Assembly (NCBI GenBank): GCA_037127255.1
Contig: JBANSL010000020.1
Coordinates: 58,229,598-58,293,597 of the forward strand
DNA: 64,000 nt
Source: Persicaria tinctoria
Lineage: Eukaryota; Streptophyta; Magnoliopsida; Caryophyllales; Polygonaceae
Reading direction: 5' to 3'
Shown here piece after piece: positions 45,733 to 57,665 of the stretch; the stretch's first letter is position 1, and every line of letters begins with the position of its first letter. Both the position numbers and the translations under genes were made by a program. The notes beneath the pieces are model-generated. The model made no database searches. It was not told the origin of the DNA and saw only the letters and a list, made by a program, of their open reading frames with translations.

Positions 45733-46604
45733 CTGATATACTGTAATTCCCATAAATATCATGATGCATACCTTATCTTCATCTTGGCCGCTATAGATTG
45801 ATATGATGGTTTCCGATGCTCCTTGCATCTAAGTGAAAATGAACAAGTGTGCTCCCCATTCAGCTTCCTAACCTCAAAGTTTCTCGAATTCTTCACACGC
45901 GTAGCCATTACTGACCACTTGCAGCTGGCATCAATGCAGACAACTTTGTATTTTGTCTGATTTGATTTCTTCGTTCGGAATTGGAAGTTCTCATTAACTG
46001 CTTGATTAGCAACTGCAGCCTGTAGATGTTTTTTTGAGTTGAACATCTGTCCTACATAGATGAAATCCATCTCATCTATTTCATTCTCAATTTGCCATGC
46101 ACTTTGATCTTCATCGTTGCAGCTCTGTGTATCTTCCGATGCAACATCAGTCGGAACAATAGCTAAGGTGTCATCTACACTGGTAGACTGCAGGTACTCC
46201 GAAGACACTGTGATTCCACTTGTTTGCTGAACAGCTTTAGCTATTTCACTCACATTCATCCTTTCCTTTGCTTCAACATGTAATGGCAAAGACCAATCAA
46301 CTTGAGGCACTTCATTTATGGACAAGAATGCTTTGAGATCGTCATCTTTGCTGATTGTGAAGGGAGCTCTCAGTTTTTGTACTGGATGCAGGTGACTTAA
46401 CCTCAACTCATAAGTTTTTAAGCAGATGTCAAACCTATCACTGATCATTGTCATCAATGCATCCAAATCAATATTGTTGTCAATCATGAACGCCTTTGAC
46501 ACAAGATCACCAACATACTCACAAGAACCATTTGTAACCTTAAATTCGCCTCCAACACAGACAGTCAAAATTTTCAGATCCATATTCTGATAGAAATTCT
46601 GCAT
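44126..46604 (-). pseudogene. MURA-type MULE transposase gene, one TGA
   Basis: A three-exon model: 46604-45772, 45640-45346 and 45268-44126, in frame over 757 codons. It starts at ATG 46604 (MQNFYQNMDLKI). Exon 1 has an N-terminal PB1-like or unknown region and the MuDR DNA-binding domain (FRTKKSNQTKYKVVC...CKWSVMA). Exons 2-3 hold the DDE core: MVDAGFLHGKYRG, LVFASDRHQSI, the CH segment and a possible Glu at NNAECIN. A SWIM zinc finger CSCRVFDLDHIPCVHA and a C-terminal zinc knuckle CGICKGIGHNKLTC follow. A TGA at 44999-45001 interrupts the core at ICT*HLKQN, where relatives usually have an aromatic residue, so TGG to TGA is likely. One change separates it from an open frame. Confidence 0.85.
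45703..45730. repeat. AT dinucleotide microsatellite
   Basis: About 14 AT units within intron 1 of the transposase gene. A likely length-polymorphic site. Confidence 0.9.
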
Positions 46605-47425
46605 TCACGAAATAGATCGACACTTCATCATTCTGTTTGTCATCACATTCAGATTCAATTACAAAACACACAATTGCTTGGTTAACCGGTAATCTGTATT
46701 CGAAACCCTAGATATTGAAATTAAGGACTGTTGGAAGGGGAAATTGAGATGTAAAAATTACTGTTTTTCGAAAGGTCTTGATACGTACCTTGGTTTTATA
46801 TGAAATTGTGGATATCAAGTCGTGTCTCAGCCTATATCACCTCGTTGATTGCCATTGATGACAAATCTCGAGCTATCTGGCCTATTGCTTTGACAGGAGT
46901 CATCAATTGATTCGGATTCGTAGTTGCGTTGGAATCCCGGTGCGTTTTTGCTTTGTTTTTTAGTCACGTCGATCGATTCCGGCTGCTACAGGCTGATGAC
47001 AGGTTGATCTACGCTTGATTCCAGATGATCGCCATTGGAGATTCGGAGGTTGCTCTCGACGGATTTGATGGAGTCGACGGGGGTGATGACAGCTACGCGT
47101 CTGGGGGTTGAAGTCGCGTGTGTCCTATTGTGGCTGGAAGTGAACGCGCGATTGGATGGGCCTAACCCAAGCTAATTAAATTAGCTTGTGGGCCACCTAC
47201 TTAATTAAACATTCTAAACGGACCTAGTACCAAAATCGCCCAAAATAATATTTGATCCAATTTCATTAGATATGGATATATTTTTTTAGAAGATTTTATC
47301 CAATTATATTAAATCTACATTATTTTAATATTAAAAATGTTAATGATATATATTCCCTAATATAATTGTCTTTTTTTATTTCAACAATAGATTTTTATTT
47401 TTGAATCGTACAATAGATTCTTTTT
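46605..47425. other. Right end region of the MULE
   Basis: Transposase leader up to about 46850, then a gene-poor stretch to the end. No inverted copy of the left end could be aligned with confidence. 47426-47618 reads as NLR intron (cacaaactaaagatatcaca resembles 13620 and 63296). Confidence 0.45.
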
Positions 47426-47618
47426 TATTTAGTTAGTTTTAAAAATCCGAATAGTCACAAACTAAAGATATCACAAAATTAACTACGAAACCGCCACAAA
47501 TTCATACGGAGTACTAGATAACCATATAGAAGTAGACAATTAAAATCAGTGATAGAGGTACCAAATAGAGGTTATTATCCTGCTGACAAACCAACTAGTA
47601 AATAATTGTGTTTAAGAT

Positions 47619-48547
47619 TAGAGCGGTTAAAACCCAACTCGACCCGACTGATGCAATTCGAATGTCCGGAAAATTTTGGATCATGATTCGAAATTTTTTA
47701 TTCGGGATTTTTTATTGACCGAAACCCGAAAAATCGCTGTTTTTCTAGGTCAAATGGGTTTTGACCCGATGATTCGACTTACCCGGTTTGTTAAAACAAA
47801 ATTTTGACCAATTAAAATGCCAGAAAATCTCAAAGTCATATTAGGACAAGTTAAGTAATTAATATATTATGAAAATTAATTAATATATAATTATAAATTA
47901 TTTAAATTATTCATGAGGGTTTCAATTTATTACTTTTTATAATTAGAAGCACTCGATCTTTTTTTTTTCAAATCAACTTTTATATTTATTGTATTGTATT
48001 TTACTCTATCTGATCGGTAATATTTGATTTTTTAACATGTTTTTTTAAAAGCTAAAAAACTTTATAAAATATTAAAAATTTTAATTCAAATTTTAAAATG
48101 ATTTTATAGTAATTACTAATCGGCATGAAATAATTTTAAAAAATTAATTAAAACTTTGATATTTTAGAGACTTTTAAATTTTATTAAAAAACATTAATAG
48201 TAAAAATCAAATATTTTATATCGGAATTAATATATAATTACAAGCACTCTAGCTTAGGATGACATCTTCTAATAAGTATATGGCCCAAAAAGAACAACTT
48301 AGTAATCACTTCTTTAACTTTAGCATTTTGAAGATATCACAAATTCATCAAAATACAATTTTTGTATTGAAAAAAATAAAAATATTGACAAAACCGAAAT
48401 TGAACCGATTTGACCCGAAACCGGGGCAAACCCGGGTTCGAGTTAACTCGGACCTACCCGAGACCCATTTTACCCAGAATCCGTTTTATTCGAAACCCAA
48501 AACGACGTTTCTCGAACCCGACCCAAATAACCCAATTAACAGGTGTA
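47619..48547. mobile_element. hAT-type non-autonomous element, 929 bp
   Basis: Perfect 8-bp duplication tttaagat (47611-47618 and 48548-48555). The ends TAGAGCGGTTAAAACCC and, inverted, TACACCTGTTAATTGGG form an imperfect inverted repeat. The ends are rich in acccgaaaccc-like runs like the MITE at 28102-28472; the centre is A+T-rich with no transposase. It lies in the NLR-D intron about 90 bp from the exon 1 donor. Confidence 0.85.
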
Positions 48548-48641
48548 TTTAAGATGTTATTTAATTGCATATGAACCATTTCCTTTCCTATATTGGGTAA
48601 GGCTGGTTTGGTATTACTTTAAACAAATATCGTATAAATAC

Positions 48642-50242
48642 CTGGGAAAAACACTGATTCGTCTTGGTTTCCTTGATCCAACCGTGGAAGAAATCGCCCC
48701 AACAAAATGATATTCCTCGGCCTTCTTAATGCAAAACTCTCGCATGAGGTCATGCACCCAAAATGCTTCAATTTCTCCTTGAATATTTCTATTACTGACT
48801 TGCAAAACGCAACGTCGAGCTAGGTCTTCAAGTAAGCGCATTGCAACGTCTTCGAGTGTTTCATGTCCCATTTGAAGGTCATTTGTGACAAATCCTTCGG
48901 CAATCCACATTCCAATAATGGAGTAGGCATTAAAAATGCAATCTTCAAGAAAGATTGCAAAGTACAAAAGGCATGGTTTTAAATAACTAGGCAGGTCAAA
49001 ATAGCTCAACTCTAGCATGTCCTCCACAACTCCATAATTGTGCTTTCCCTTTTCTCTGAGAATGTATTTGGCATGTTCCTTACTCACCTCCTCCCATTGA
49101 TACCACTCTTGCTTTGTTCGCAAAACACCTGCTAGTGTGACCACTGCAAGAGGTAGCCCTTCGCATTTTTCCAACATCTGTCTACCTAGCTTCTCAAATT
49201 CAGCGTTCTTCTCAATTCCTACTCGCCCCTCCATTGCGATCTTGTTAAACAATTCCCACTTTTGGTCCATCGTGAGGAGTTTTGGTTTATGAATGATGCA
49301 TTTGGTATCAGCGTGCAAGAGCACTTCTTCTATTCGAGTTGTGATTATAACTCTACAACCTCTATTGGAACGAGAAAGCATAGGATAAATATCGTCCCAA
49401 GCTTCTGTTTTCCACATGTCATCCAGAACGATCAAACATTGCTTATCCCTTAAAAAATCATGGACTTCCCTCGCTAATTCCCTGTCACCCGAAGGAATCA
49501 CATTATCCCCCTTAACCTCCTTAAATATGCGTTGGAGGACGTCGATTCTACTCCATTGTTGAGATATAGAAACAAAAGCTTTATGTGGAAACATACTTTT
49601 AACTTGGGGATGATTATAAAGTTGGGTAGCTAAAGTGGTTTTACCTGCACCTCCGGTTCCAACAATTGCAAGTACTTTGAAATCATCTTCTAGATCAACA
49701 AGGCGCTCCGTAAAACGGCTAATGATGACATCTATCCCCACAACAACTTCATCATCAAGGTGTATGTAGTTTTCTGCAAGGGGTAGTGGTCGTGTGGAGC
49801 TACTTGATCCAGTATTCCCGGCAATTTTCGGTACGATTCCGAATGTATCAAATCTCAGCTTGGCCTTTTGTATATCTTGTTGGATGGCCTCTATCTCCTT
49901 AATCAGCATGTGGACTGGATAGGAATGAGCAGTAAGGCAAGCACACTTCAAGAAGCAACTCTTCCTCTTAATCTTGGTCTCAACATCAACAATATAGGAA
50001 TCGATGACATCCTCAGCACGAAAGACCAACTGCCAAATGTGCTTAATGAAATTGAGTAGTTGTCCATCTTGATGAGTCAGTTGGGGATCTGCATCTACAT
50101 CTCGTAGGAATTGCTCCATGCATTTCAAGTCCTCTTGAAGACCGTCAACCTTGTCTTTAGCGCCATAGAGATACTTGGCCTCTTCAATGAGGGCTGCTCC
50201 GATCCATTTGGCAACACCGGCAGTAGCCGATGCATCAACCAT
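48642..50242 (-). pseudogene. NLR-D exon 1 (CC-NB-ARC), open but separated from its LRR exon
   Basis: Open from the ATG at 50242 (MVDASATAG) to the donor at 48642 (AG|GTATTT), 533 codons, ending in the same phase as the other copies. Motifs: CC with AEDVIDSYI, P-loop GTGGAGKTT, CLIVLDDMW, GCRVIITTR, CEGLPLAVV, WVHDLMREF. No lesion was seen. Its intron starts like the others (ttaaacaaatatcg in plus orientation) but continues through a hAT-like element and the MULE; the next matching exon 2 on this strand is 37333. Without splicing, translation would end at 48614 after about 542 aa, giving a CC-NB-ARC protein without LRR. Whether it is transcribed is unknown. I call it a pseudogene because the LRR exon is destroyed. 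Confidence 0.85.
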
Positions 50243-50717
50243 CGATGATGGTGGTTACTTTTGTGAAGGCAAAGTTGGGATTGGGTGAGATCTTAGCCAC
50301 AGATTGAGCAACCAAGGTAAGCTATAGGTTCATGAGGCTCATGACGTCCACCCAATTTTAGTACGGAGTATTTAATGAACTAAACATTGAAGTGGTATGC
50401 GGTGTGCCGTGTGGGCCACACGGTGTGAGTAAAAGTAGAGGGGTCTATTTATTCATCAATGTGGTGAAGCAATGTGGTAGATATACATTAATAAGTTAAC
50501 GTGGTGTTTGTAAATTTAGTTATTAAGGTGGTCGGTGAAAAAGTGAATAGTAAACCAAAAACTTCTAATTCTAAAACTTGGGTGAGTAAATGTTGAGAAT
50601 ATCTGATTTTAATATTTAATCAAATTAAACTCTTATGTAGTGATTTAATTTATAATTTTATAATATTAAAATAAAACATTCTAAAAAGTTAGGTGATAGT
50701 GTCAAAACAGAGCTTAT
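50243..50717. other. NLR-D upstream region
   Basis: Presumed promoter and leader of NLR-D. 50330-50430 resembles the NLR-C upstream region at 26760-26880 (catgacgtcc and ggtgtgccgtg). No gene was seen. Confidence 0.45.
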
Positions 50718-51000
50718 ATCATATATAGGGGTGTTATTCGAAACGAATGAGTCGGGCTTGACATGTTCCAGTTTGGTTCGTTTTTTAAACGACCTTTTTT
50801 CTTTGATCAAGCTTGGCTTGTTTAAGAAATAAACGAGCTTTTTTTGAGCTCTAAACAGTTCTACTTAGTCATAACATATTAACTTAAAGTAATTTTTAGA
50901 AATTATATAAAATTCGAGCTATTCAAGCATAAATCGAATGAACCGAACTTTCAACCGAGCTTAAAATATTGTTCAGACTCAACTTATTTAGATAAGTGAA

Positions 51001-51688
51001 TGTTGTGCCGGGAAGCAGGGGACGTCAGACACACCCCTTTAACACACACGAATCGGGATGGACAAGAACTGTAAACCAGCGAGCCAAACTCAAGCAACCC
51101 AAACCAACAATCAGACACAAACAGAAGATAAAATAACCAAGCACAAAGAACACCAGATTTACGTGGAAAACCCCAAAACGGGGAAAAAACCACGGGAGCC
51201 AGAAACTTCCACTATCAACAATAACAAGTGGGTACAATCTTCCCTAGACAAAGCTAGAGGCATACAACATCATCAAGCATCAACAAGCTTGGCCAAATCT
51301 CCAATTTCATCACTCAATTGGTGGAAATCAACAAAACCCAAGAGAGAACACTAACAAATGGGATATGAGATTGGAGGCTCAAAACGACGATCCAACCGTA
51401 CAAAATGAAGCCTATGATGAGGTGAACAACATACCAGAAAATCGTCCCAATCGGATGTCGTTTGGTCGTCAATCGGGGCACTTCAAAATGGGCTAAACAA
51501 GGGCATACGGGATTCCTCTCCAAGATCTCTCTTTTCTCCCTTTCTCACTCTTTCTTTTCTCTCTCTTACTTTCCCAAATGGAAAGACATCCCCTTTTATA
51601 AAAAGAGGAGGGTAAAAATTCACATGGTAAAAACCATATGGTAAATAGTCCATTGGACTCTTCCCCCATATAGGAGGGAAACCCAACA
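51001..51688 (-). repeat. Copia-4 3' LTR
   Basis: 688 bp, TGTTGTG...CCCAACA in plus orientation. The minus-strand polypurine tract (GAGGGGGAGCTA, 51689-51700) lies beside it. Confidence 0.93.
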
Positions 51689-53153
51689 TAGCTCCCCCTC
51701 AATCCTATATGGGGGGGCTCGAGCAAGCCTGCCTTTGAGCGGCACTTGATGAGCTTCTCCTTTGACAAAATCTTTGTCAGCATATCTGATCCGTTGTCAT
51801 TTGTATGGATCTTCATGGGCTCAAAATCTTCATTTTCTACTCTTTCTCGAAGCCAATGATACCTTCTTCGGATTTGCTTGGTTCGAGAATGGTATGCAGC
51901 GTTCTTGGCAAGGTGGATGGCACTCTGATTGTCACAATAGAGTGGGTAGCTAGCTTGCTCCACTCCCAACTCCTCTAGGAAGTCTCTCATTCATATCAAC
52001 TCCTTACCAGCTTCAACTGCAGCCATATACTCTGCTTCTGTCGTTGACAAAGCAACACACTTCTGCAGTCTCGATTGCCATGAGACTGCTCCCCCTGCGA
52101 ATGTAATCAGATATCCAGATGTGGATCGGCTCGTGTCAATATCACCTGACATGTCTGCATCTGTAAAACCATCAAGCATAGGTTTTCCAGGACCAAAGCA
52201 CAAACACGCTCTCGAAGTGCCTCTGAGATACTTGAGAATCCATTTCACTGCAGCCCAATGCTCCTTTCCAGGATTACTCATGAACCTGCTGATAACCCCA
52301 ACTCCATAGGCGATGTCTGGCCTAGTGTAAACCATGGCATACATCAGACTACCAACGGCTGAAGCATAAGGCACCTTCTTAATCTCCTGTTTCTCTTTCT
52401 CACTTGTAGGACACTGATCAGAACTCAGCTTCATGTTCACTGCAAGTGGAGAACTCACGGGTTTAGCCTTGTCCATGTTGAATCTTTGCAGCACCTTCTC
52501 AATGTATCTTTCTTGTGATATCCACAACTTCTGATTCTTTCTGTCACGGGTAATCTGCATACCCAAAATATTTCTTGCAGGGCCAAGGTCCTTCATAGCA
52601 AAGGACTTCTTCAACGCAGTTTTCAAACTAGCTATCTTGTTGGTATCCCGACCAACAATAAGCATATCATCCACATAAAGCAAGAGAATCAGAAAGTCAC
52701 CTTCGGCGTAATTCTTCACAAACACGCAGTGGTCGGCATGTGTCTTGTGGAATTTGTGGTCGATCATAAAAGACTCGAACTTCTTGTACCATTGCCGAGG
52801 TGCTTGTTTCAAACCATACAAGCTCTTTCTAAGACGGCAAACCATCTTCTCTTTTCCCTTGACTTCAAAACCTTCAGGTTGTTCCATGTAGATTTCTTTT
52901 TCCAAATCACCATGAAGGAAGGCGGTTTTCACATCAAGTTGCTCGACCTCTAGGTCCATGCTAGCAGCCATGCCTAGAACAACCCGGATGGATGACATCT
53001 TCACAACTGGAGAGAAAATCTCATCAAAATCTACACCATTTTTCTGCTCAAAACCCTTCACCACAACTCTGGCTTTGAACCTGGGAGGTGTACCATCTTC
53101 TCCAGACTTCAAACGGAAAACCCATTTGTTCTTGAGAGCCTTCATGCCCTTAG

Positions 53154-56100
53154 CACTACAAAAAAAAAACAATTTAGCATCGGCAATTTACCGTGGCAAA
53201 AAGCTGATCTGTGGTGGCAAAACCTATTTAGCCACGGACGTAGCTACGGGAAACTAGGGGTGGCCAAGTATGCGGTGGCAAAATGTTAATAGCTACGGAT
53301 GCTTTCCGTGGCGACCAACCTAGCCACGGCATAGCTACGGATAAGCAACCCCATATGAAAGACACGACACATTTGCGACGGTAGGTTGCCGTAGCTAAGG
53401 TCTGGGTGGAAAAAAAAACTGCTTTTTAGCCCGGATTCTTTAGACCCGGGCTAAAAAGTCCAATACTTTTTTAAAAAAAAATTACACACAATTTACCTAT
53501 ATAATAAAATTTCATTAATTATACAAAATTTACATTTCTAATAAAATGACAAAAAACTACATAATTTATATAGAATAAAAATACATAATTACAAAATATA
53601 CATATACAATAAAATGTCCAAAACTACATTTTAACCAAAAATAAAATGTCCAAAAGACAATAGTAATTCTAACTCCAAACTTACTGAACCAAAAGACAGC
53701 AGTATAATTTCAACGAGCAAGATTAACATGGCCCCTGTAAAAAAAAGAAACAAAGAAAGAATAACATAGGCCTCTGAAACGGAACTTAGCTGACTGGCAG
53801 TCCCAAATTATTCATATACCTTATGCTTGGCTGAACACTTGAGAAGAACTGCAAGTCTGCAATACACTGACAGCTTGAGGAATATCTTGCATTTGAACTA
53901 AAGCCTGAAATTTTACAAAAGGTAAAAATAAGTCTCACTACTAGAAATTTCACCAAATAACTTTAAATATTAATTCTTTATTTTAACCAATTTACCAATA
54001 TAATATATATCTAACTGTTAAGCACATATCAGCCAATACAAATAAAACAGCACCAATAAACAACAAGGAGTTACTTGCTCAGTACATCAGTCACACCAGG
54101 TACTTGACATTTTGACAATAATGATGCATTGTGCAGGTAACTCCTTCAACTGAATGATGCACTTGATCAGAATTTACCGGCACTTGGTATTAACCCAACA
54201 TCAGTCACACCAGGTACTTCACAATAATGCATATCAGGCAGCTGCGTTTTACTTAAACTAAAAGCTAAAATATGTATTTTACTTAAACTAAAATCTAAAA
54301 TCTAAAACTGAACTTATTAAAATTGAATCTAATATCTAGAATCTAAGAAAGAATTGAAAGAAATGAGCTGCAAATGTATCTAAAGCTATTGAACCTTTGA
54401 CTAATAAATACGCAAGCAGGACTTTACCAAAATAAAAGGAAGCAGAAGATTTAGCACGCTGATGTACCTGGAGAACTAATATAGGCTCAGAAAAAATTCA
54501 CAGCAAGTGTAAGTGTTATATTCCTTATTTACAAAGCAGAGAAAAAGCAATTTCAAATATTCACAGCAAGTGTTATATTCACAGCAAGTGTTATATTCCG
54601 TGCAAGCTACGATCAACTTGCTTGGTGTGGGAACAACTTCCATGGCAGCCGAAAGCACAATATCCACTAACACAAAGCATCATGAATTTCAAAGAAAAAG
54701 CAAGCTCTTACATAAGAGCTTGCTCCCAATTCCATGTAATGAATACAAACTTGGTGGAATCTCAAAGAAAATTTTACACGTCCGACAAAGAAACCCTAAA
54801 TCATTGGTCTCGAATTGAAAAGCAATTTCAGCTAGCTATAATGAATCGAAAGCAGTTCACTTACCTCCAAAGAAACCCTAAATCTTTAATATTGAAATTT
54901 AAAGGAGGAAAAGTGAAATACCTAAGGCGGGTGGTTTTGAGAGAGGCAGCAAGGGAGGTGGTGCTGAGAGAGTCAGTGGTTGGTGAGGGAAGAAGTGCTG
55001 AGAGAGTCGGTCGCACTGCATAAAAAATAGCTTTAGAAATGAATTGCATTACATAAAAAAACACTTAACAGGATATAGAGAAAGTGACATGCCTTAAAGT
55101 CTCAAAGACAGGATATAGAACATCGATTAAAAACCAGTATGATTTACAATATATTTCAAACGAAAGATACACAATCTTTCTTACCTGGACCATAATGATA
55201 TATGAGATTCCATATCTATTTCTAAACCGTCAAGCTCTGCAAATCAACACATTAAGATTTACCAAAATAACTAAGATGCAGTGGATACTGGATACTGATT
55301 TAATGATAAAGATGGAAAATCAGAAAAGTACATCAATATCAGCAGAGACAGATTAGCTTACCACCCACAAGCTCATCTTCATTAATATCAGGCACATCAT
55401 AGCTTCTACCTAGGGTTTATTGAATTTCATTGCTCATATGCATGCATCGTGTATTCATGTCCATCATTCATTTTTCATGTTCTGGAGATCATATATCAAA
55501 TAACAGAATAAAAATTCAGGATTGTTTCGCAAGAGGATTTGCAACTGGATACACGACACTGTCATAAACTTACATCTAAGTCATTGATTTTAACAATTTT
55601 CATCATCCCTTTTAAGTCCTTGTTTGCAGCCTTCAGCGCAGACATCCGAGGAAGGAAAAAAGAAAGGTACAAAAATAAAGGCCTCCAAACTTGCTTCAGA
55701 AAATGAAAACAATCACAAAAATGGTATAAAGAACAATCAAAACTGAAAACTCTTGCGAATGATTTGGTTTTGTATCAGTAAGAGCATGAATGAAATTAAA
55801 AGAAGACAAACAACACTTGATAGCAATGTTTGGTTCTTATAATGTACCATTTGTTACTTTGTTGGGCATCCTTTATACCCTCCACTGCAAATGTAACTTG
55901 ATCAAGTTTGAATGTCTGGTTGTAGAGCATGTCTCTTTGCCCTTCATACCTATCAAGAATGATATAAAGAGTCCTTTTTAGCATACTCACAGTAATAATC
56001 ATATCATCAAATACATATCCTTAAGGGAAATAAGCACGTGTATTTTAGAGATGTCCTGCCAATCAATCAGATTCATTGAAAAGGTTATGCCCTCATTGTC

Positions 56101-57665
56101 AAACATATCATTACATACTATGCAACAACATTTCATGGGCATGTCAAATACAATTATTGAATCCAATAAAAATAAACAAACAGCTTTCTAGGAGTATGCC
56201 ATCATAATTAGTGTATCTGTCATGAAGTAAAGAAGTTTTTGTGATCTTAGTCCCATTCCTCGTGAACAAGAAATCAAACTCACTTAAAATACAAATTCAT
56301 GTTAAGGCATCAATATCATTCATGTAGGCCAAAGAAAAGAGAGAGCGGCTCAACTGACAATGAAATACGAGAAGTAGATGATCCAAGCAGTTCTACTTTG
56401 TTAGGATTCTATTGTACTAGCTACAGCCAAGGCAGAGAGATGTAGTTTCCATAAGAAGTCCTCACTGCTACTCTCAAATGCTTGCTGACTGCTAGTTTCC
56501 GTTAGAAGTTCTACTTTGTTTGCAGCCTATGCATTGAACCAAGAAAGATGTAAGAAATTAATTGAAAAATCATATAAGCCTAAGGAACCTAGAAAAACGA
56601 CCTAGTACAAACCAATTGAACCATAGTAAAATCAACTTTATGAAGAATGAAGATTCGAAAGCATTACGAACCTTCTGCTACGGTTAATTTGTTGGTTCAA
56701 TAACCGGAGCATGAAGAGTCGAAAGCAGGCGATAGGGTGCGCTCCACATCTTCGTCTAAAATTGACTGCCAAAAGAGGGAGAAAGAGAAAGAAAGCGCAG
56801 AGCGGCGACAACAGAGCGGTTGGAGCCGCGTCTCGGTTTAGATCTGGTTACATAGGTAGCAAGAGGACACTAGTGGGGGTCGGAGGGGAGAAAGAGAACG
56901 ACAGAAATTGATGGAAACAAGAACGAGAACGAGCTCCCCACCGGCGGCTTGAGGGTATGGCTCCGACGAGCGTGATGGAGGAGGGTGCAGACCGACGACA
57001 ACGGCGTGGCCAAGGCGACTAGGCTGGAGACCCCCTCTCGGTCTCGATCTGGTTAGACATGGAGTGAAAAGACTCGACGTGGGCCGAAGAGGGGAAGGGG
57101 GACGACGAAGATGGATGGAAACGAGGATGAGAATGCGAGCGAGCTCCTCAATGGCGGATAAGAACTGGATCGAACGAGTTCTTAGGGTTTTCGGCAAATT
57201 AGAGTACAAGAAAGAGGAGCAAGGCCTGGAAGGTGTGGCGTTGTTGACGGCGAGGAGAAGGTCGGGAAGGGAGAAGGCAAAGAGGAGGGATCCAGGGAGC
57301 GATGAGGAGGGAAGAAAGGACCAGAGCGGCGCACAAGTGAGGATAGCTGAGAACGGATTAGGGCTTAAAGAAAACAAAGGGTTCTTTTCATTATTTTTTT
57401 CTAAAAAAAAATACTTTTTACGACGGCAGTTGCCTAGGCGTGGCAAAATTAGTGACAGCAATGGCCAGCCGTCGCTTTGTCGTGGCAAAAATCGACCCAT
57501 TTGCCACGGCAAATCCATCCCGTTGCTACTAGGGGTGGCAAAATCGACTCAATAGCCATGACAACCCTTGCCGAAGCTACCATCGGTGGCAAAATGGTGA
57601 AAATTGCCACGGCAAGCCCCTGCCGAAGCTAGGTAGGGTGGCAAAATTCTTTATTTTTTGTACTG
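53154..57665. mobile_element. CACTA element, apparently non-autonomous, 4.5 kb
   Basis: Left end CACTACAAAAAA; right end, inverted, CAGTACAAAAAATAAAG (one change from CACTA). The 3-bp duplication tag (53151-53153 and 57666-57668) fits CACTA elements. Both ends have subterminal clusters of gccacgg, ccgtggc and gtggcaaaa, the usual transposase binding pattern. No transposase was recognised. The interior (53650-57350) holds short open frames only, repeated ttcacagcaagtgttatatt near 54498-54600, and a diverged tandem duplication of about 205 bp at 56832-57160. The G+C-richer part 56700-57350 may be acquired gene sequence, not identified. Confidence 0.88.
56832..57160. repeat. Diverged tandem duplication within the CACTA element
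   Basis: The segment beginning near 56832 (gatctggttacatag, later cgagaacgagctcc) recurs about 205 bp later (gatctggttagacatgg, later gcgagcgagctcc). The copies have many differences. Confidence 0.6.

Larger units (their letters stand above)
37470..47425. mobile_element. Mutator-like element carrying Ulp1-type protease and transposase genes
   Basis: About 10 kb within what appears to be the NLR-D intron. The left limit is where NLR intron similarity stops (after a gttttgttttg run, about 37470); the right limit is where it resumes (atttagttagttttaaaaat, about 47423). It carries two tail-to-tail genes: a plus-strand DUF1985/Ulp1 (C48) protease gene and a minus-strand MURA-type transposase. This matches the described KAONASHI class of ULP1-carrying MULEs. 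I could not define terminal inverted repeats or a 9-bp duplication, so the ends are approximate; members of this class may lack clear TIRs. The flanks 37500-38040 and 47150-47420 are A+T-rich and without genes. Confidence 0.8.

Noticed and set aside
54476..54673. Short cysteine-rich repeat peptide on the minus strand
   Set aside because: It is produced by a simple tandem repeat of about 19 bp within the CACTA element and has no supporting signals.
56838..57518. 226-codon open frame on the minus strand in the CACTA element
   Set aside because: Composition is low-complexity and Pro/Ser/Leu-rich, it runs through subterminal repeats, and no family could be recognised. The locus may hold captured sequence but this frame is not supported.
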